From: Diphasiastrum complanatum
Taxonomy: Eukaryota > Streptophyta > Lycopodiopsida > Lycopodiales > Lycopodiaceae
Direction of reading: 5' to 3'
Assembly (NCBI GenBank): GCA_029204225.1
Contig: CM055112.1
Span: 44,728,632-44,792,631 of the forward strand
DNA: 64,000 nucleotides
How positions within the stretch are numbered: position 1 is the stretch's first letter; each line of letters opens with the position of its first letter. Positions 41,684-54,484 of the stretch are shown piece after piece. The position numbers and the translations under genes were made by a program. The notes beneath the pieces are model-generated. The model searched no databases, had not been told where the DNA came from, and was given only the letters and a program-made list of their open reading frames with translations.

Positions 41684-42776
41684 AAATCTTCACCTTGGTC
41701 CTACTGATATTCTAGAAACTTCAAAACCATCATCATAGTCTATTTGATTCTCGGTCTTAGGCTCATAATCTCATTCCATTGTTGACGATTGTGAAATTGT
41801 TGATATTTGGAGTTTGTGAATTACAAGCTTGAGATGAATTTTATGATGAAATATAACTCAAACTTCTCAATTTATAATGTCACTAGGAATGACGATAGCA
41901 CAATACAGAATTGACAAAAGGAAATCAATGGTTGTGAACAGTTTTTTTAATAAAATCGATACTTTCACCAGTATATACAAATAACACTTGTACAACATAG
42001 AGCTTATTGAATTGACTCTTGGGTTTTGATGCATCCATCATCAAGAGGAGCATTTCAAAAAAGCAAAAGGTCAAAACTATCATTTTGATGTTATTGAAAG
42101 GCCAAAATTTTGGATTTCAGAATATCATTAGGAGGAAAATCTATTTCTGAAATTCTAGTCCAACATGTATATATGCAATTCAAAGATAAATGTGCAAGGA
42201 TTCAACCATCAAGATCACAAAAAAAACAACTGTGAGTATTGACATTTTTGATACTTAGATTTTTGTCATTCATAAATATCTAATAGTAGACTTGCCAATC
42301 TAATCATTTTTCTCTTGTAGATATATATCCATCCAGCATAAATGAATGGGAGCCGAGTGGCTCTTTAGCAAGTGTGTTAGATGTTATTCACACTGATATT
42401 GGATAGTTGCAATATCGAGGTAGAACTGCAAAAGATCTAGCTGATAGTGGGATCTTTTTTTATGAATCAATGTACATTCCTGATACAAAAGAAAATTTTG
42501 GACAAATAGTACCAATTCCATTACCTAGTTTTGAAAGTGATTAATGGATTGCACCAGATGCTATAGTTTCAGAATCATTTCGTTATAAGATATATAATGA
42601 TGTAAGAAATTCATTAAAAATGAGCACAAAATAAAAAACAGTCAGATTGAGTTGGTTTATTTTCTTGAATATATTTGTGGATTTTTTTTCAAGTGTCAAC
42701 GTACACAAAACCCCAACGATGTTTGTATGCAAATTTTTTTTTGATAGTTTTTTATCTGAACTTATGGATTTTTTAT
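41684..42776 (+). pseudogene. Gene-like block, partial third copy
   Basis: Follows an LTR-F end, in the same orientation as the right copy. It corresponds to about 42973-43890, including the GTGAGT intron and the ESMYIPDTKENFGQI exon, and stops at GAACTTATGGAT before the 3' exon. It carries a segment of about 160 bp (41868-42027) that the other two copies lack. The same in-frame TAG and TAA are present. Confidence 0.65.
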
Positions 42777-42972
42777 CTTCACCTCAAGCTAGGTGAAAAT
42801 CTAGCATGTAATAAGCAAGATGATTGACCATTTTTGCCCTGAATGAGATCTAAACTACTTTGACCTCACCTCACACGTGCCAACATGGATTCACATGTGT
42901 GGGACCCATGTATGTACAATTTACATGGTTTTGATCAAGCTAGATTTGCCAATTTTTTGACAATTTCTCACA
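42777..42972 (+). repeat. LTR-F end, second direct copy
   Basis: Ends TTCTCACA at 42972, the same terminus as at 41683. It precedes the right gene-like block, so the block was already adjacent to an LTR end before the local duplication. Confidence 0.8.
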
Positions 42973-44392
42973 AAACCTTCACCTTGTTCCTACTGATATT
43001 CTAGAGTCAACTTCAAAACCATCATCATAGTCTATTTGATTCTCGGTCTTAGGCTCATAATCTTATTCCATTGTTGACAATTGTGAAATTGTTGATATTT
43101 GGAATTTGTGAATTACAAGCTTGAGATAAATTTTATGATGAAATATAACTGATGCATCCATCATCAAGAGGAGCATTTCAAAAAAGCAAAAGGTCAAAAC
43201 TATCATTTTGATTTTATTGGAAGGCCAGAATTTTGGATTTTAGAACATCATAGGAGGAAAATCTATTTATAAAATTCTAGTCCAATATGTATATATGCAA
43301 TTTAGAGATAAATGTGCAAGGATTCAACCATCAGGATCACAAAAAGAACAACTGTGAGTATTGATATTTTTGATACTTAAATTTTTGTCATTCATAAATA
43401 TCTAATAGTAAACTTGCCAATCTAATAATTTTTCTCTTGCAGATTTATATCCATCCAGCATAAATGAATGGGAGCCGAGTGGCTCTTTAGCAAGTGTGTT
43501 AGATGTTATTCACACTGATATTGGATAGTTGCAATATCGAGGTAGAACTGTAAAAGATCTAGCTGATAGTGGGACCTTTTTTTATGAATCAATGTACATT
43601 CCTGATACAAAAGAAAATTTTGGACAAATAGTACCAGTTCCATTACCTAGTTTTGAAAGTGATTAATGGATTGCACCAGATGCTATAGTTTTAGAATCAT
43701 TTCGTTATAAGATATATAATGATGTAAGAAATTCATTACAAATGAGCACAAAATAAAAAATAGTCAGATTGAGTTGGTTTATTTTCTTGAATATATTTGT
43801 GGATTTCTTTTCAAGTGTCAATGTACACAAAACCCCAACGATGTTTGTATGCAAAAAGTTTTTTGATAATTTATTATCTGAACTTATGGATGAAGACTGG
43901 GACAAAAGATCAGATGGAGAAATAGAATGCAAAATTAAAATGTCTTCCATGTGCTTCCATTATCAAATTGAAAAACAAATGTTGAGCTTATGCTTCCATT
44001 ATCAAAGATTGAAAAAAAATAAAGGTAAATGGGTGCCACTCGATCAAGACTTCGAAGCCAGTGGACATTCAAAACGAAAAAATATTAAAATTATATACAA
44101 TGATGCCGTTTTGACGTGCGTTGAGGTGGAAGAAGATTGGAGTCTAAATTATATCAAGCGAGAACTATTGCTCCTACAAGATGATGTACTTTCAGACTTC
44201 AGATTCATTTTCAATGGTAAACTCGTAAGTAACTATAAACACTCGATCTTTTATGAATATTTTCAATCAAAACTTCTTAGTACAATCTCTGTACTAATTG
44301 TAACTCACTTTGTATTAGTTTTATGCAGGTATGTAAAAGACATGAGCTCGAGATCAAATGAAGAGATATTGGCAAAACAATTAAACTTATGA
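42973..44392 (+). pseudogene. Gene-like block, right copy (most complete)
   Basis: The plus strand suggests exons around a GTGAGT...CTTGCAG intron (43354-43442, 89 bp) and a GTAAGT...TATGCAG intron (44225-44328, 104 bp). The middle exon from 43443 reads EWEPSGSLASVLDVIHTDIG, stop, LQYRGRTVKDLADSG ... ESMYIPDTKENFGQIVPVPL, stop, WIAPDAIVLESF. It then runs in frame through a third stop (TAA) to 43769-44224. That last part has repeated CFHYQ motifs, KWVPLDQDF and a C-terminal segment (IKIIYNDAVLTCVEVEED ... YIKREL ... FRFIFNGKL). Its pattern is that of a beta-grasp (ubiquitin-like or PB1-like) fold; this is a weak resemblance. Stops at the same places in all copies suggest an already dead ancestor, or stop recoding. 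Function unknown. Confidence 0.55.
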
Positions 44393-44740
44393 AAGAACAT
44401 TGAGATTCACTATCTTAATGTGCATAATCTTGAATGCTTAATGTTGGTTCATTGTTATGTTCATTCAGCTTTCATTCTACATTTTGCACTAAGGCTCATT
44501 AATCTAAATGTTTTATAAATCAGTAGTAGGCTAGAAGTGTCTGTCTATACCTTGGAAGAGGATAGATCTTAGAGATGCAGCGGCAGCCACAGTTGCGAGC
44601 TCAACTCTATCTAGGCAAAATAGGAATCAAGATTGAAAACGCATTATCTGACACTCCATCACTGACCGCAATGTGTTTCATTTCCCCCATCATTAATACT
44701 AGATTTCATCACATATATTAATCAAACAAGTACATACAAA
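44393..44740. other. Unassigned 3' flank of gene-like block
   Basis: No gene is seen. The first ~30 bp match the left block flank at 33660-33690 in reverse. The remainder has somewhat higher GC around 44560-44620 (GCAGCGGCAGCCACAGTTGC) and may be a gene or transposon scrap. Confidence 0.35.
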
Positions 44741-45287
44741 CATGTGGAGACTGGTACTTGAAAAAATTAAGTATGAAAAAATCTTGCTCTCTGGTAGAGA
44801 GAGAAACCAACTATCAAGCCTCGGGTAGAGAGAGAATCCAATATGACTCAAAAATGTAGAAATCTCATTAACTCTAAGAAACTCAAGTGCATATTCAACC
44901 TATCCATCCTTCTAATAGGAACTCGTAGTAGAGGATGCACATATCCTATTGAACCTCTTTCTCTCCTCCTCCAAATGTGATTGGATGAGTGACTTATGAC
45001 TCCTCTAATTTGATTGGACCATCTCTATGAAAATCTCTCTTTTGATTGGTCTTTTGGCCTCATGCCAACACTTTGACTTAAGTCACATATCCAATTTAAT
45101 GTGGACACTTGTAGCATGCCTAACTAGCTCAAGCCACATCACAAGTTGATTTTGGCCTAACATGAAAGTACAAGTGTACTAGCTCGAGTTGCCTCCTAAG
45201 CCAAGGATGGCCCTATCATCTACCTACACATAGATGGTAACCAAATACTGCCTAGCACCCCCAAAGCTCAAGATCCTAGATAGATAG
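44741..45287 (-). repeat. LTR remnant crossing the right inner palindrome border
   Basis: Related to the Copia-C LTR. It contains GGTAGAGAGAGAAA boxes at 44793 and 44824 (31 bp apart), TCTCTCTTTTGATTGGTC and AGCTCAAGCCACATCA. It runs uninterrupted over 45104, the inner edge of the palindrome, whereas the left arm copy stops there. Confidence 0.65.
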
Positions 45288-45889
45288 CTTTTTCATTTCT
45301 GCACAAAAGCAAAATCTGATTTCATCGTTGAACTCCATTCAGAATGTCGATGGTATAGTTCACTAATGATTATGATCGAGAGCAATGCTTAGAATATTCA
45401 TAGATTTGAATGTGAGAACTGCTTGGTCCGAGTTAGCAGAACTGATCTTTGTCGAATTTGTGGTTGATTAATTTTGATAGAAAACATTTCAATTGTCGAT
45501 GGAATCGATCTGTTAGACTTTTTTGTATTTGCGGAGTTTGATATTTCATTGAGAGTGCCTTCAGAACTCTATGCTATGTTAAAATTTGGATTCTATACTC
45601 GATATTAAGATAGTATTGGCTGCATGTTGTTCGAATATATGTTGATAACTAGGACTACATCACTCGAAATTATACCAAGTCTAATAATCTCCAATATTAA
45701 TTCATTTACCATCTTTGTGAGAACCTACAATTATTTTGTCTATCTAAAGAGAACTAAGCTACAAAAGAAAGAAATGATCATCATGCATAGTAAATTGCTA
45801 TTTTACTTGTCGTGCATCTTCAAGTTTCAAATTTGAAGATCATTGGATTTTGACATGTTTAGGATTTTCTCGATGTTAAAAATTTCACA
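45288..45889 (+). repeat. Copia-E LTR region (right arm)
   Basis: Ends TTAAAAATTTCACA at 45889, directly before the degenerate primer site TGGCATCATTGCTT (45890-45903). Mirror of 22213-22814. The start of this LTR is not resolved. Confidence 0.5.
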
Positions 45890-46285
45890 TGGCATCATTG
45901 CTTAGGTTGTTGATCTATATCATTGTTCAAGCGATTCTTTTGTTTTCTTATATTTGAAAGGTGAAAAAAAGCTCAAAGATGTGAAGCTAGAAAGACACTT
46001 TTTGGTGTCTTTTGGGATCATGGCTTTGTTATGGAGAAGTCTATCTCAAAATGACTTATTCTCTATCTTACAATTCATTTGAGTTTTATTTCATCTTTAG
46101 ATTTCAAATCTAATTTGGTTTTGCTTTGGTTGTGATTTTTGTCCAAATTGCTACATTGGATTCTTGTTAATGCTCATAAAATTCTCAAATAGGTAAAAGA
46201 TTTCAAAATTAATCTCTTCATGATATCTTATAAGTGATTAAACTTTATTTCTTAATACTCAGAGTTTATTGGAAGCATAAGATAA

Positions 46286-46477
46286 GTGCGTTATGCATGT
46301 CATCTTCAGTTCATCATTTTTTATCGAGTTTTTCACATTCTAGTCAAGATGGTACTTCATAGCAATATAGTCTTGGAATCAAGTGATAGGTTAAAATATT
46401 ATAATTTCTCCATTTGGAAGATTAGGATGAGATTTTTTTGGTGGTATGGAATTGATGGGTATTGTAGTTGGTGTTGA
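46286..46477 (+). pseudogene. Copia-E gag N-terminal remnant (right arm)
   Basis: Identical to the left-arm frame 21625-21816 (VLESSDRLKYYNFSIWKIRM). It lies about 400 bp after the primer site, as in other Copia elements of this window. No other gag or pol follows. One extra base lies near 46664 in this arm. Confidence 0.75.
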
Positions 46478-48542
46478 AGAGAGACCTTGACAAGTGCAAA
46501 GATGACTAAGGTATGAGTAATTCTTCAAATTGACAAGTTTGAAAATGAAAACTTTCATAACTTGCAAGTTAAAATGAAGCTTTTACTCATTGAAGTGCTA
46601 AGAAATGGAAATGAAAGCTTTAGAATCTAAAAGATGATTGATATGTTTTTTGTCTTTATTGCTGCATATACCAAGAAAAATGTAAAGGTTACAATAATTC
46701 AATGCTAAGGAATAAAATACACAAAATGACAAAGAATGAAAGTTTTAAAGTCTAAATGATCAATGGTGCTTTTTGTCTTTATTTTTTCTAGATAATAGCG
46801 TGAATATATACAATAATTTGTTGTTGTATATGTTTTGGACAAACTAGAGTCGCGATCTCACATAATGTGTCAATTAGTGAATCTAGTATATTGGAAGAAT
46901 ATTCTTGATCATCTAAATATGTGCAAGAATTCATTGTTGTTTAGGACAAACTAGGATAGCAATCCCACAAGTTCACCAAAATATTCTATGCCAAAATATA
47001 CATAATGAAACGTGTCAATCAGTGAGCCTAGTATTTTGGAAGACTGTAATTTAGTCATGTGAATATAATTATTCAAAATCCATTGTTTTTCAACCTTCAA
47101 TGTTGTGTTGATTTTTCAAAATAGTACAAAATGTAGATGCTGTAATTGAACCTTTTCAAAGAACGAAGAATATGACTTGTGTATCACTTGCTAGCGGCCA
47201 TCATATTTTCATCATATAAATACATACATTGCCTACACTTCTTTTACACTTGAATTTCACACTTAAAATATTTGTAAAAGTTTACTTACTAGATAAAAAA
47301 TTAAAGATATAATGTCTTTCAAATGTCATTTCTCATTTGTGAGACAATTGAAAAAAGTTTTATGCTTCATTTCATCAAATCTCTTATAGAAATTTGGAAA
47401 TTTGGTCTTGAAATGTCGAATAAAATTGATGAAGCAGGTTATTTTAGTAGAGATACAAAGAAGCATTAGTCACTCTTAGAATGATTTTTCTTTTTCTTTT
47501 GACATGTAAAAAGAGTGAGAATAGATTCTATTTTCAATCTTTTAACATTATTTTTAACGAGTTTAACTAAAAGCGGAATTGGATGTTTGCAGCTTTTGTC
47601 TCAATGGACTGCTTTATATGTGGGGAAGGCCAAGACTGATAAAAAAAATCAAAAACAAAATCTTCGATGCAGTTTCATAAAAAAGAGAAAGCCAAGACAG
47701 TGTATATAAATACGCAAGGATGTGTCTAAAATAAAGTTAACTACTATGTGTTGATTCAGAAATTGATCTTGTCTTCAAAGTACTTCATTGTGTTAACAAT
47801 TATTCTTTGCAAAATTAGTTTTTTCTCTTTATGATGTAGAAAAAAATAGATAATAAAATTTCCTACAGTGTTGTATTTTAGAAAGACTACTTTCATGGAA
47901 TTTTGTCCAACTTTTTTATATAGAATGTATTTATTTTTTTACAATATTTATGTTGAGAATAAAAATTTCTCTTTGATGTTTTTTGGTCTTTATATAGTCT
48001 CTATAACAATGCCTACATTAAAAATATGGATAATAATTCATTGTTACATATGTTTAGAATTAACTAGAATCAGTCTACCACAAAGAAAAGTTCTAAAAAA
48101 TTAAATACAATGAATGCAAACATGTGTAAGACTAGCCTACTATAAAAACTTATTTTTAGATATGTGAATATCATTGTTTATGAGTTTATGAGGACAACAA
48201 TTTATTTTTGTATTAGATGTCACATATACCTTTTATTAATTTATAATTTACTGAGAAAATATGTATTTATATTTTGTTTTTGTAACATTTATTTTATAGA
48301 AATGGTTGATTTTCTATCAATTTTGTTATTTCAAAGTTCATTGACATTTATTTATTTTTGTAACTCAGAAATTACTTGCTTGATGAATTATTGCAAGTCG
48401 ATGACTTTGGTCATAAACAGTATGTCTACAGATTTGACCGTAAATTGTCACTCAACAGAAATGAACGTAAACTGTCATGTGAAAAATATGAAGGTCTTTG
48501 CCAACGTCGTTCCCTTAACATTTGAGGCATCTGACATTTTGT
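46478..48542. other. AT-rich segment with module C (right arm)
   Basis: Mirror of 19561-21600. The piece 47577-48364 is in the same orientation as spacer 26567-27336. No supported gene; the 126-codon frame 48164-48544 differs from its mirror by Ile to Val and is unlikely to be coding. Confidence 0.6.
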
Positions 48543-48951
48543 GAGAAAGCCGAGGTGAGAGAAAATCCCAAAAGATGAAAATCCCAAAAATGCTAACTTC
48601 TCGAGGTTCACTGCTCCATGGTTGAGGATCTCTTTTACTCGGGATGGGTCTTCACCTGTGAACTTCAACTTTTCTTTGATCGCCTTGGTCTTGTACATGA
48701 GGATCAGATCTCCAAATCGAAGATCTTTTTTATGCCTCGTTCTTTCTCAGCTGCCAATGCATGCAAAACTAGTAAGTGTGTCTCACAAAGTTTATGCAGT
48801 GCTTCATGGCATAATTGTAGAGATTTGGATTCATCAAGGTGTTGGGTTGTGACGATCCTTAATGAAGGGACCAAAAACTCTACTGGCATTACGACATCAT
48901 GTTGACCATAGACCAACTGAAATGGTGCGTGGTGAGTGCCTCCCTTGTAAG
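48543..48951 (-). pseudogene. Gypsy-G integrase fragment (right arm)
   Basis: Mirror of 19152-19560, with FQLVYGQHDVVMPVEF on the minus strand. It differs from the left arm by one substitution (Lys to Glu in FDLKI/FDLEI). It is fused to Copia-C gag at 48952, so the chimeric joint was already present before the palindrome formed. Confidence 0.8.
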
Positions 48952-49157
48952 ATATCCATTACATTTTGGAGGATAAAAATCGACTCTATCCTCACCTTCC
49001 AAATAGAGTAATTGGAGGTGGTTAATCTCTCACTAGACTCCAAGAGAAAGGACCCCAAGGAAGCCTTGAAAACTTGAGAAGGTGTCTTGTAATGGATCAA
49101 AAAGTGTTGCTTCTCTCTCAATTGGTGTGCTATTGACTCCAATTTGAGATCTTGCAA
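48952..49157 (-). pseudogene. Copia-C gag N-terminus (right arm)
   Basis: Mirror of 18946-19151, identical in translation. LLESSERLTTSNYSIWKVRI is present and the frame ends at the Gypsy joint. Confidence 0.85.
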
Positions 49158-49705
49158 CTTGGTGTGAGATCTATCTCACTAGCTCTACCAATCTCTCTCA
49201 ACTAGATCAAACTTTCAATCAAAGATGAAACAAGGACAAATTTTGGGTCAACCTCACTCAAGCATGTGGAAAGCACTAAAATCATCCACAAAAGACTCAA
49301 ATACAAGTGATTTGCATGAAGCTATGTGGCCATGACCTCAGAAAATTGTCTAGATCTCAAACAGACAAGATTGGCAAGCTTTTTCTTGAGTTTTTGGATC
49401 AAACAAGCTAGATATGTGTCAAACTTGGTGTGTCCAACCAGGTTGGGTGCCCTACCCACCTTGATTCAAATGGCTATAACTTCCAACAAATTGCAACACA
49501 ATCTAGACTCTTCTACCTTTTTAGCAAGCTATGAAACACAAATTTTGGATTTCTCTTGAAGAAGAATCACTTGATCAAAGTGGACTGATCTTCACACGTT
49601 TCTGAGCACTCACACAGATTGCTATGGTGATGCAACTACACTCTCTAGATCTTGATTTCATGACAAATTTCTCATCACTCTTGATGTATGCATGGATATC
49701 TTAGG

Positions 49706-49720
49706 TAGGCTCTAATACCA
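49706..49720 (-). promoter_or_regulatory. Copia-C primer-binding site (right arm)
   Basis: TGGTATTAGAGCCTA on the minus strand, with the same T for C change as the left arm. The spacer copy (40483-40497) keeps the consensus TGGTATCAGAGCCTA, so the change arose in the arm lineage. Confidence 0.85.
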
Positions 49721-50424
49721 TGTTAAATTTTCACACATGTGGGACAGCCCAAAAGTGTGATTGATCTCCTAAGATGTGGGTGATTGCACAAAGATCAAGT
49801 TATAGATTGATATTCAAGATCTATCTCACAAATCTAAGACAACAGCACATAGAACACACATTAATCATTCACCAAAGTACATTCACATGTGTGGAAAACT
49901 CATGATGAAAAAAACTAAGTATGGAAAAGCCTTTCTCTTGGGTAGAGAGAGAATCAAGTACATGCTCTCAAGTAGAGAGAGAAGCAACTACATGCTCTCA
50001 AGTAGAGAGAGAAAGCAAGAAAAAATCTAAGTGTAGAAACTCTCAAGATCTCCAAAAACCTAAGTGTAAGTGTAGAATGAGGCTCACTCCTAATAGTAAT
50101 ACCTCGAGGTGGCCCTCAAATTTGATTGGACCAATTTCATGGATTTCTCTCTTTTGATTGGTCTCTTGATCTCATAGCAACATATAGGAAAGTGTCACTC
50201 AACCACTCTCATCATGAAAAATGTAGAAATCCTAAGCTAGCTCAAGCCACATCATTGTCCAAGTTTGGCCTATCATCTACTAAAACGTGTATAAGGACTA
50301 AAAAAGTTTAGGTACCCCTAGACTCAATATAGATAACTTTTACACCCACAATCAAGGACAATCATAAGCATTGAACAAACATTGAATTTCGACCCCACAC
50401 GTGTGTGGTACGGACTCTAGTACA
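49721..50424 (-). repeat. Copia-C LTR (right arm)
   Basis: Mirror of 17679-18382. The pyrimidine boxes, read on the plus strand as GGTAGAGAGA or AGTAGAGAGA, start at 49941, 49971 and 50001, exactly 30 bp apart. The LTR interrupts Copia-D integrase at 50425. Confidence 0.87.
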
Positions 50425-52336
50425 GTCTCTTTGTATGCATAATACCTCGATCAATACAGTAAGCTTTGAATTCATTGAAAATGTTCTCACCTCCACGATC
50501 TGTGCGAATTTCTTTTATCTTATTGTCTGTCAGCTTCTCAGCCCAATTCGTATACTCAACGAATTTCTTGAAAGTCTCTGATTTTGTACGAATAAAGTAT
50601 ACCACAACGAACTTCTTGAAGTCATCAATAAACATTATGAAGTATTTTGCATCACTTAAAGACAATACTCCAAATGGTCCACAGATATCTGAATGCACAA
50701 TTTTCAATCCTTGGTTGCTTTATAAACATCTTTACTGAAAGGTGTTCTGGTCATTTTGTCTTTGTAGTTTGAATATTTCGACTCTTGATTTTGACTCCTT
50801 CAATTCTCTGACTCTTGTTGGCTTGGTACAAGGCTTTCATGTTCATGTGACATAGTCTTCTGTGCCACAGAATATCTGTTGATTCTTGAGTTTGATTCGC
50901 TTGTTCGATTCGAATTCAAATGTTCAAGTGATACAATTTTTTTTCTCTATTGCCTTTAGCAACTAGGTTATCAACATCTTCTTCGAACAATATACAAGAG
51001 TTCCTTGTGAAGGTTATTGACATTCTTGTATCGACTATCTTTGCTACGAATAAAAGATCTTTATCAAGAGTAGGGACATAGAGAACTTTCTCCAGTTTCT
51101 TGTCACCCTGAACGTGTTTAACCACAGTACACCAGTTCCATCAACTACATGCTTAGAACCGTCTCCAAGTATAATGAATCTCAAATAATTCGTCTTCTTA
51201 TAGTCAGATAAAATTTGTTTCGAGAAAACAAAATGTGGTGGCTCCCGAATCAAGTACTGCTTCTTGAATTTTTGAATTTGATGAACAACATAGGTCAGCA
51301 CAAACATATGCTGCTGAGTTTCTTGTCATCCTGTCTTCTACTGCTCTGGGGCATTCTGCTTTGTCTTCGACAAAATTTGAATATGAAGGTTCGCTTCAAT
51401 TCTGCTCCTTCCTGAGATTTTGATAACATTTTACTGCTGCATGACCCCATTTATGACAATGAATGCAATCAATCTTTGGATTTAGTCAAAAAATTTCTTC
51501 TTTATGACCTAATCTTTTGCATTTGTTTCAAATCTTCTAGAATTTTTTTGCTGTTTTCCATATTGTTGATCATTTGTCTTGGATTTGTTTCCATTCTTTT
51601 GAGATGACTCCCTCTTAAAATTAGACTTCCTTGAAGATTTATTCTTCTGAGTAAATAGAGTATTTTCGGAATCACCATTATCTTCATAGCGTTCACGAAC
51701 TTCTACTTCCTCTTTGACTCCATCTATTACATTGTCAAATCTTTAGCCAGTAAAGTTCAAGTTGTGTGGAATGACCTGGGTAGGGCTTGAAGAAAATAGC
51801 TAAGTTGTTTTTCCTTTGAGATTGCATTTTTCGTGCCAGAATATGGCAAAGAAATAAACAGATTCTTTATCTTTCATACGAATGTGGTCAGGTCTTTGCC
51901 GTCCCATTGTAGGTAAGTTAATTGGTCTTCCAAGAACATGATTTGATTATGAGATTTAGTCTCATTCTTGGTTTGCAATTCTTCCCATAATTCTTTCGCG
52001 TTCGAAATTGATGTAAGATCTAGCATTATGTTGTCATGCACTGAAGATGCAATAATCGCTATAGCTCTGTCATTTCTCAAACTCCATTCTCAAAGTTCTT
52101 TGCTAGGAGTAATTGGCTTCTCTTCTATTGGTTCTACCCATTGCCAAAGACCTTCGTCTTTCAGTATGAGTGAAGTCTTTAATTTCCAGATCAAACAATT
52201 CGAACCTTTTGTATCCAAGATCGTACTGATCTTAGACTAAATATTGTTGATCGACAACATCTTCTAATCTTCTGAATAAGCTCCAGATACGGCTGCTGAT
52301 GGATGTGTGAAGGAGGCATGAGGATACCATGGTATC
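50425..52336 (-). pseudogene. Copia-D gag-pol remnant (right arm)
   Basis: Mirror of 15767-17678. Contains the same integrase start, protease LDSGAT, CCHC knuckle and UBN2-like gag. The 96-codon frame 50417-50707 extends the integrase by three residues (KIVHSDICGPF) because one base change removes a stop present in the left arm near 17397 (GGACTGAAA versus GGATTGAAA). The two arms thus differ at this point. Confidence 0.88.
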
Positions 52337-53084
52337 GGTTTTGATACCATTGTAGGAAAAATGTTACGAATTCTTCCTCAGAGAACACGATGAAAGTTTG
52401 AATAAATTAAACTAATATTAGTGTCTTCAATCGGATCTAATTCTGGTCTATGTACTAATAGAGCAGTTATTACCTTGATTGAATTACAGCATGCAAAATT
52501 AAGAGATATATTGCATGAGTATTATAGATAATTTTAGACATTCAGATTAATTGATAAAATCATCTGTTGAGAAACTTTGATCAAAAACAAATTTTTATAA
52601 TTTTGATTTTGAACATTCAGTATATATCTCTTGCTATCTTGTTTTTTCTATTGTGTTTATAACAAATCTCTGTTGTGTTTATAAGGATTAATGTACATGT
52701 ATTTATATTGTTACAGGATAGTTTTTTTGGACTTTTAATTCTATAACAGTAGATCTAACCATTATGACGGTTGATATTCAACAAATATTTTGTATCTAGA
52801 CTCGAATGACTTTTGTTCGCGACAATTTTGTGACAATCCACAGTTTTGCGACAGGCAACAGTTTTGCGACAATTTTGCGAATCTTTTGAGTTTGAGTTTG
52901 AACAAGAATCAAAAAATATTTCACGACAAGATATTGTTTGCGAATCTTTTGAGTTCGAGATTGAACAAGAATGAAGATATTTCGCGACAAGATAGTGTTC
53001 GCGAATCTTTCGAGTTTCGAGATACTTTTGAGTTCGAGTTTGTTTCTCAGTTTTAAGTTTACTGCTCAACCTTTGTCAATTACA
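52337..53084 (-). repeat. Copia-D primer site and LTR (right arm)
   Basis: PBS 52337-52349, LTR 52350-53084 (start uncertain), TATA box at 52700-52707 and 62-bp tandem repeat at 52803-53021. One substitution in the repeat (CACAAAATTGTCGCG versus CACAAAACTGTCGCG) separates the arms. Confidence 0.6.
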
Positions 53085-53615
53085 CTGTGCAATTTGTTAG
53101 TAGTGTCAAAAATTCTAGAATTCACACATGTGGGGAATGTCCACAAGAGCGACTGATCTTGATTAAGCTTTATGATTGGCATAGTACCCTGATTCTAGAT
53201 TGTTCAACAAGATCTAGTTCAGAAGATATGGCTAATTCATAATCTAGCATGCTAATCAATAGACTATGATAGCAATGAATCAAAGAATGATTAAAAGTAC
53301 AAGATTACAGTGTTTTAGCATTAGCTTCAACACGAGTTAGAGAGAGAAACTAGAGAGATAACAAGAAAAACAGTTTAGATCCAAAATGGCATGAGGTAGC
53401 TACAAAACTTTGGTTCTTCATTACTTTGTGAATGAGAATGATATGTACATATATAGGAGAGCCAAAATTGGTGGTACTCCTTGCATTCAATGCACATCCT
53501 ACACCTATTCAAGTGCAAACAACTATTAACTTGACACCTAACTGCTAGCATGCACAGGTTGCACCTAACTTCTACCTACTTTCTCCAAATGGCAATTTCT
53601 CAACTAGCCATGTAC
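53085..53615 (-). other. LTR-like segment (right arm)
   Basis: Mirror of 14488-15018, with the TATATA-containing region near 53450. No ORF. Confidence 0.35.
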
Positions 53616-54310
53616 AAATCTACATGCATGTGTCCATTAGAGTGATTGCATGCTTTGCATGTCACTATGGAACTTAGGACATTATGCATTTATTGTGGCT
53701 CGAGTTTCTACACGGTCATAATTGACTAATTCCATGTGAATCTCTATATGCATGTCAAACTAGACATTGTCATGCATGTTACTGGAATTTGATCTACCTA
53801 ACCCGAACTCGCCCTATTCTACAAGGATATGTGCTCAATTCACATACCTTGGATATGTACAAAATATTTACATGGGTAGGATCCCCCAAACATTAACAAC
53901 AGATGATAGATATGTTTTACAATTTTTAACAAGTAGAACCGCGATTTGTCCGATAAGGTGTTCTACAGAGTGCTCTTTTTTCCACCGAATAGAAACCCAA
54001 AATCTTGATTAGAGATTTTTTTTTTCTAGATCCATATATTTTGCTAAAAATTTCTTTCTTTGCATCAACTCTTAGTTCTCACTAACTCAAGTTGATCAAA
54101 CCAACAAGGAACCACCTAAACAACATTTTATTGTAGTAGGATCACCTAATACCAACCAGTCAGGTTCATAATTAGTGACTTCCTATTCATACAAGAATTG
54201 CTTCTAAAGATTTTCCATACATCTTCTAACTGGATTTCTTAACAATCCTTAGAACATCCCAACAACATCCATAATATCCTATCAATTCTAATTCAAAATC
54301 AAGTTCTACA

Positions 54311-54484
54311 TCTATACACATTATGGATTCAATCTAGAATCAATACTATAGATGTTTCACCTAGGCAACTTTCTATCAACTACCTCTCCCCCTTTTAACA
54401 AGAAACTCCACAAGTTTCCAATAAAAGTTATATCACACCAGATATAGTCAAGGAGAATTCTTACAAGGAAATCCCGCTGAACCA
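54311..54484. repeat. 174-bp direct repeat (right arm, mirror of copy 2)
   Basis: Reverse complement of 13582-13755. Its partner is at 55102-55275. Confidence 0.92.
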
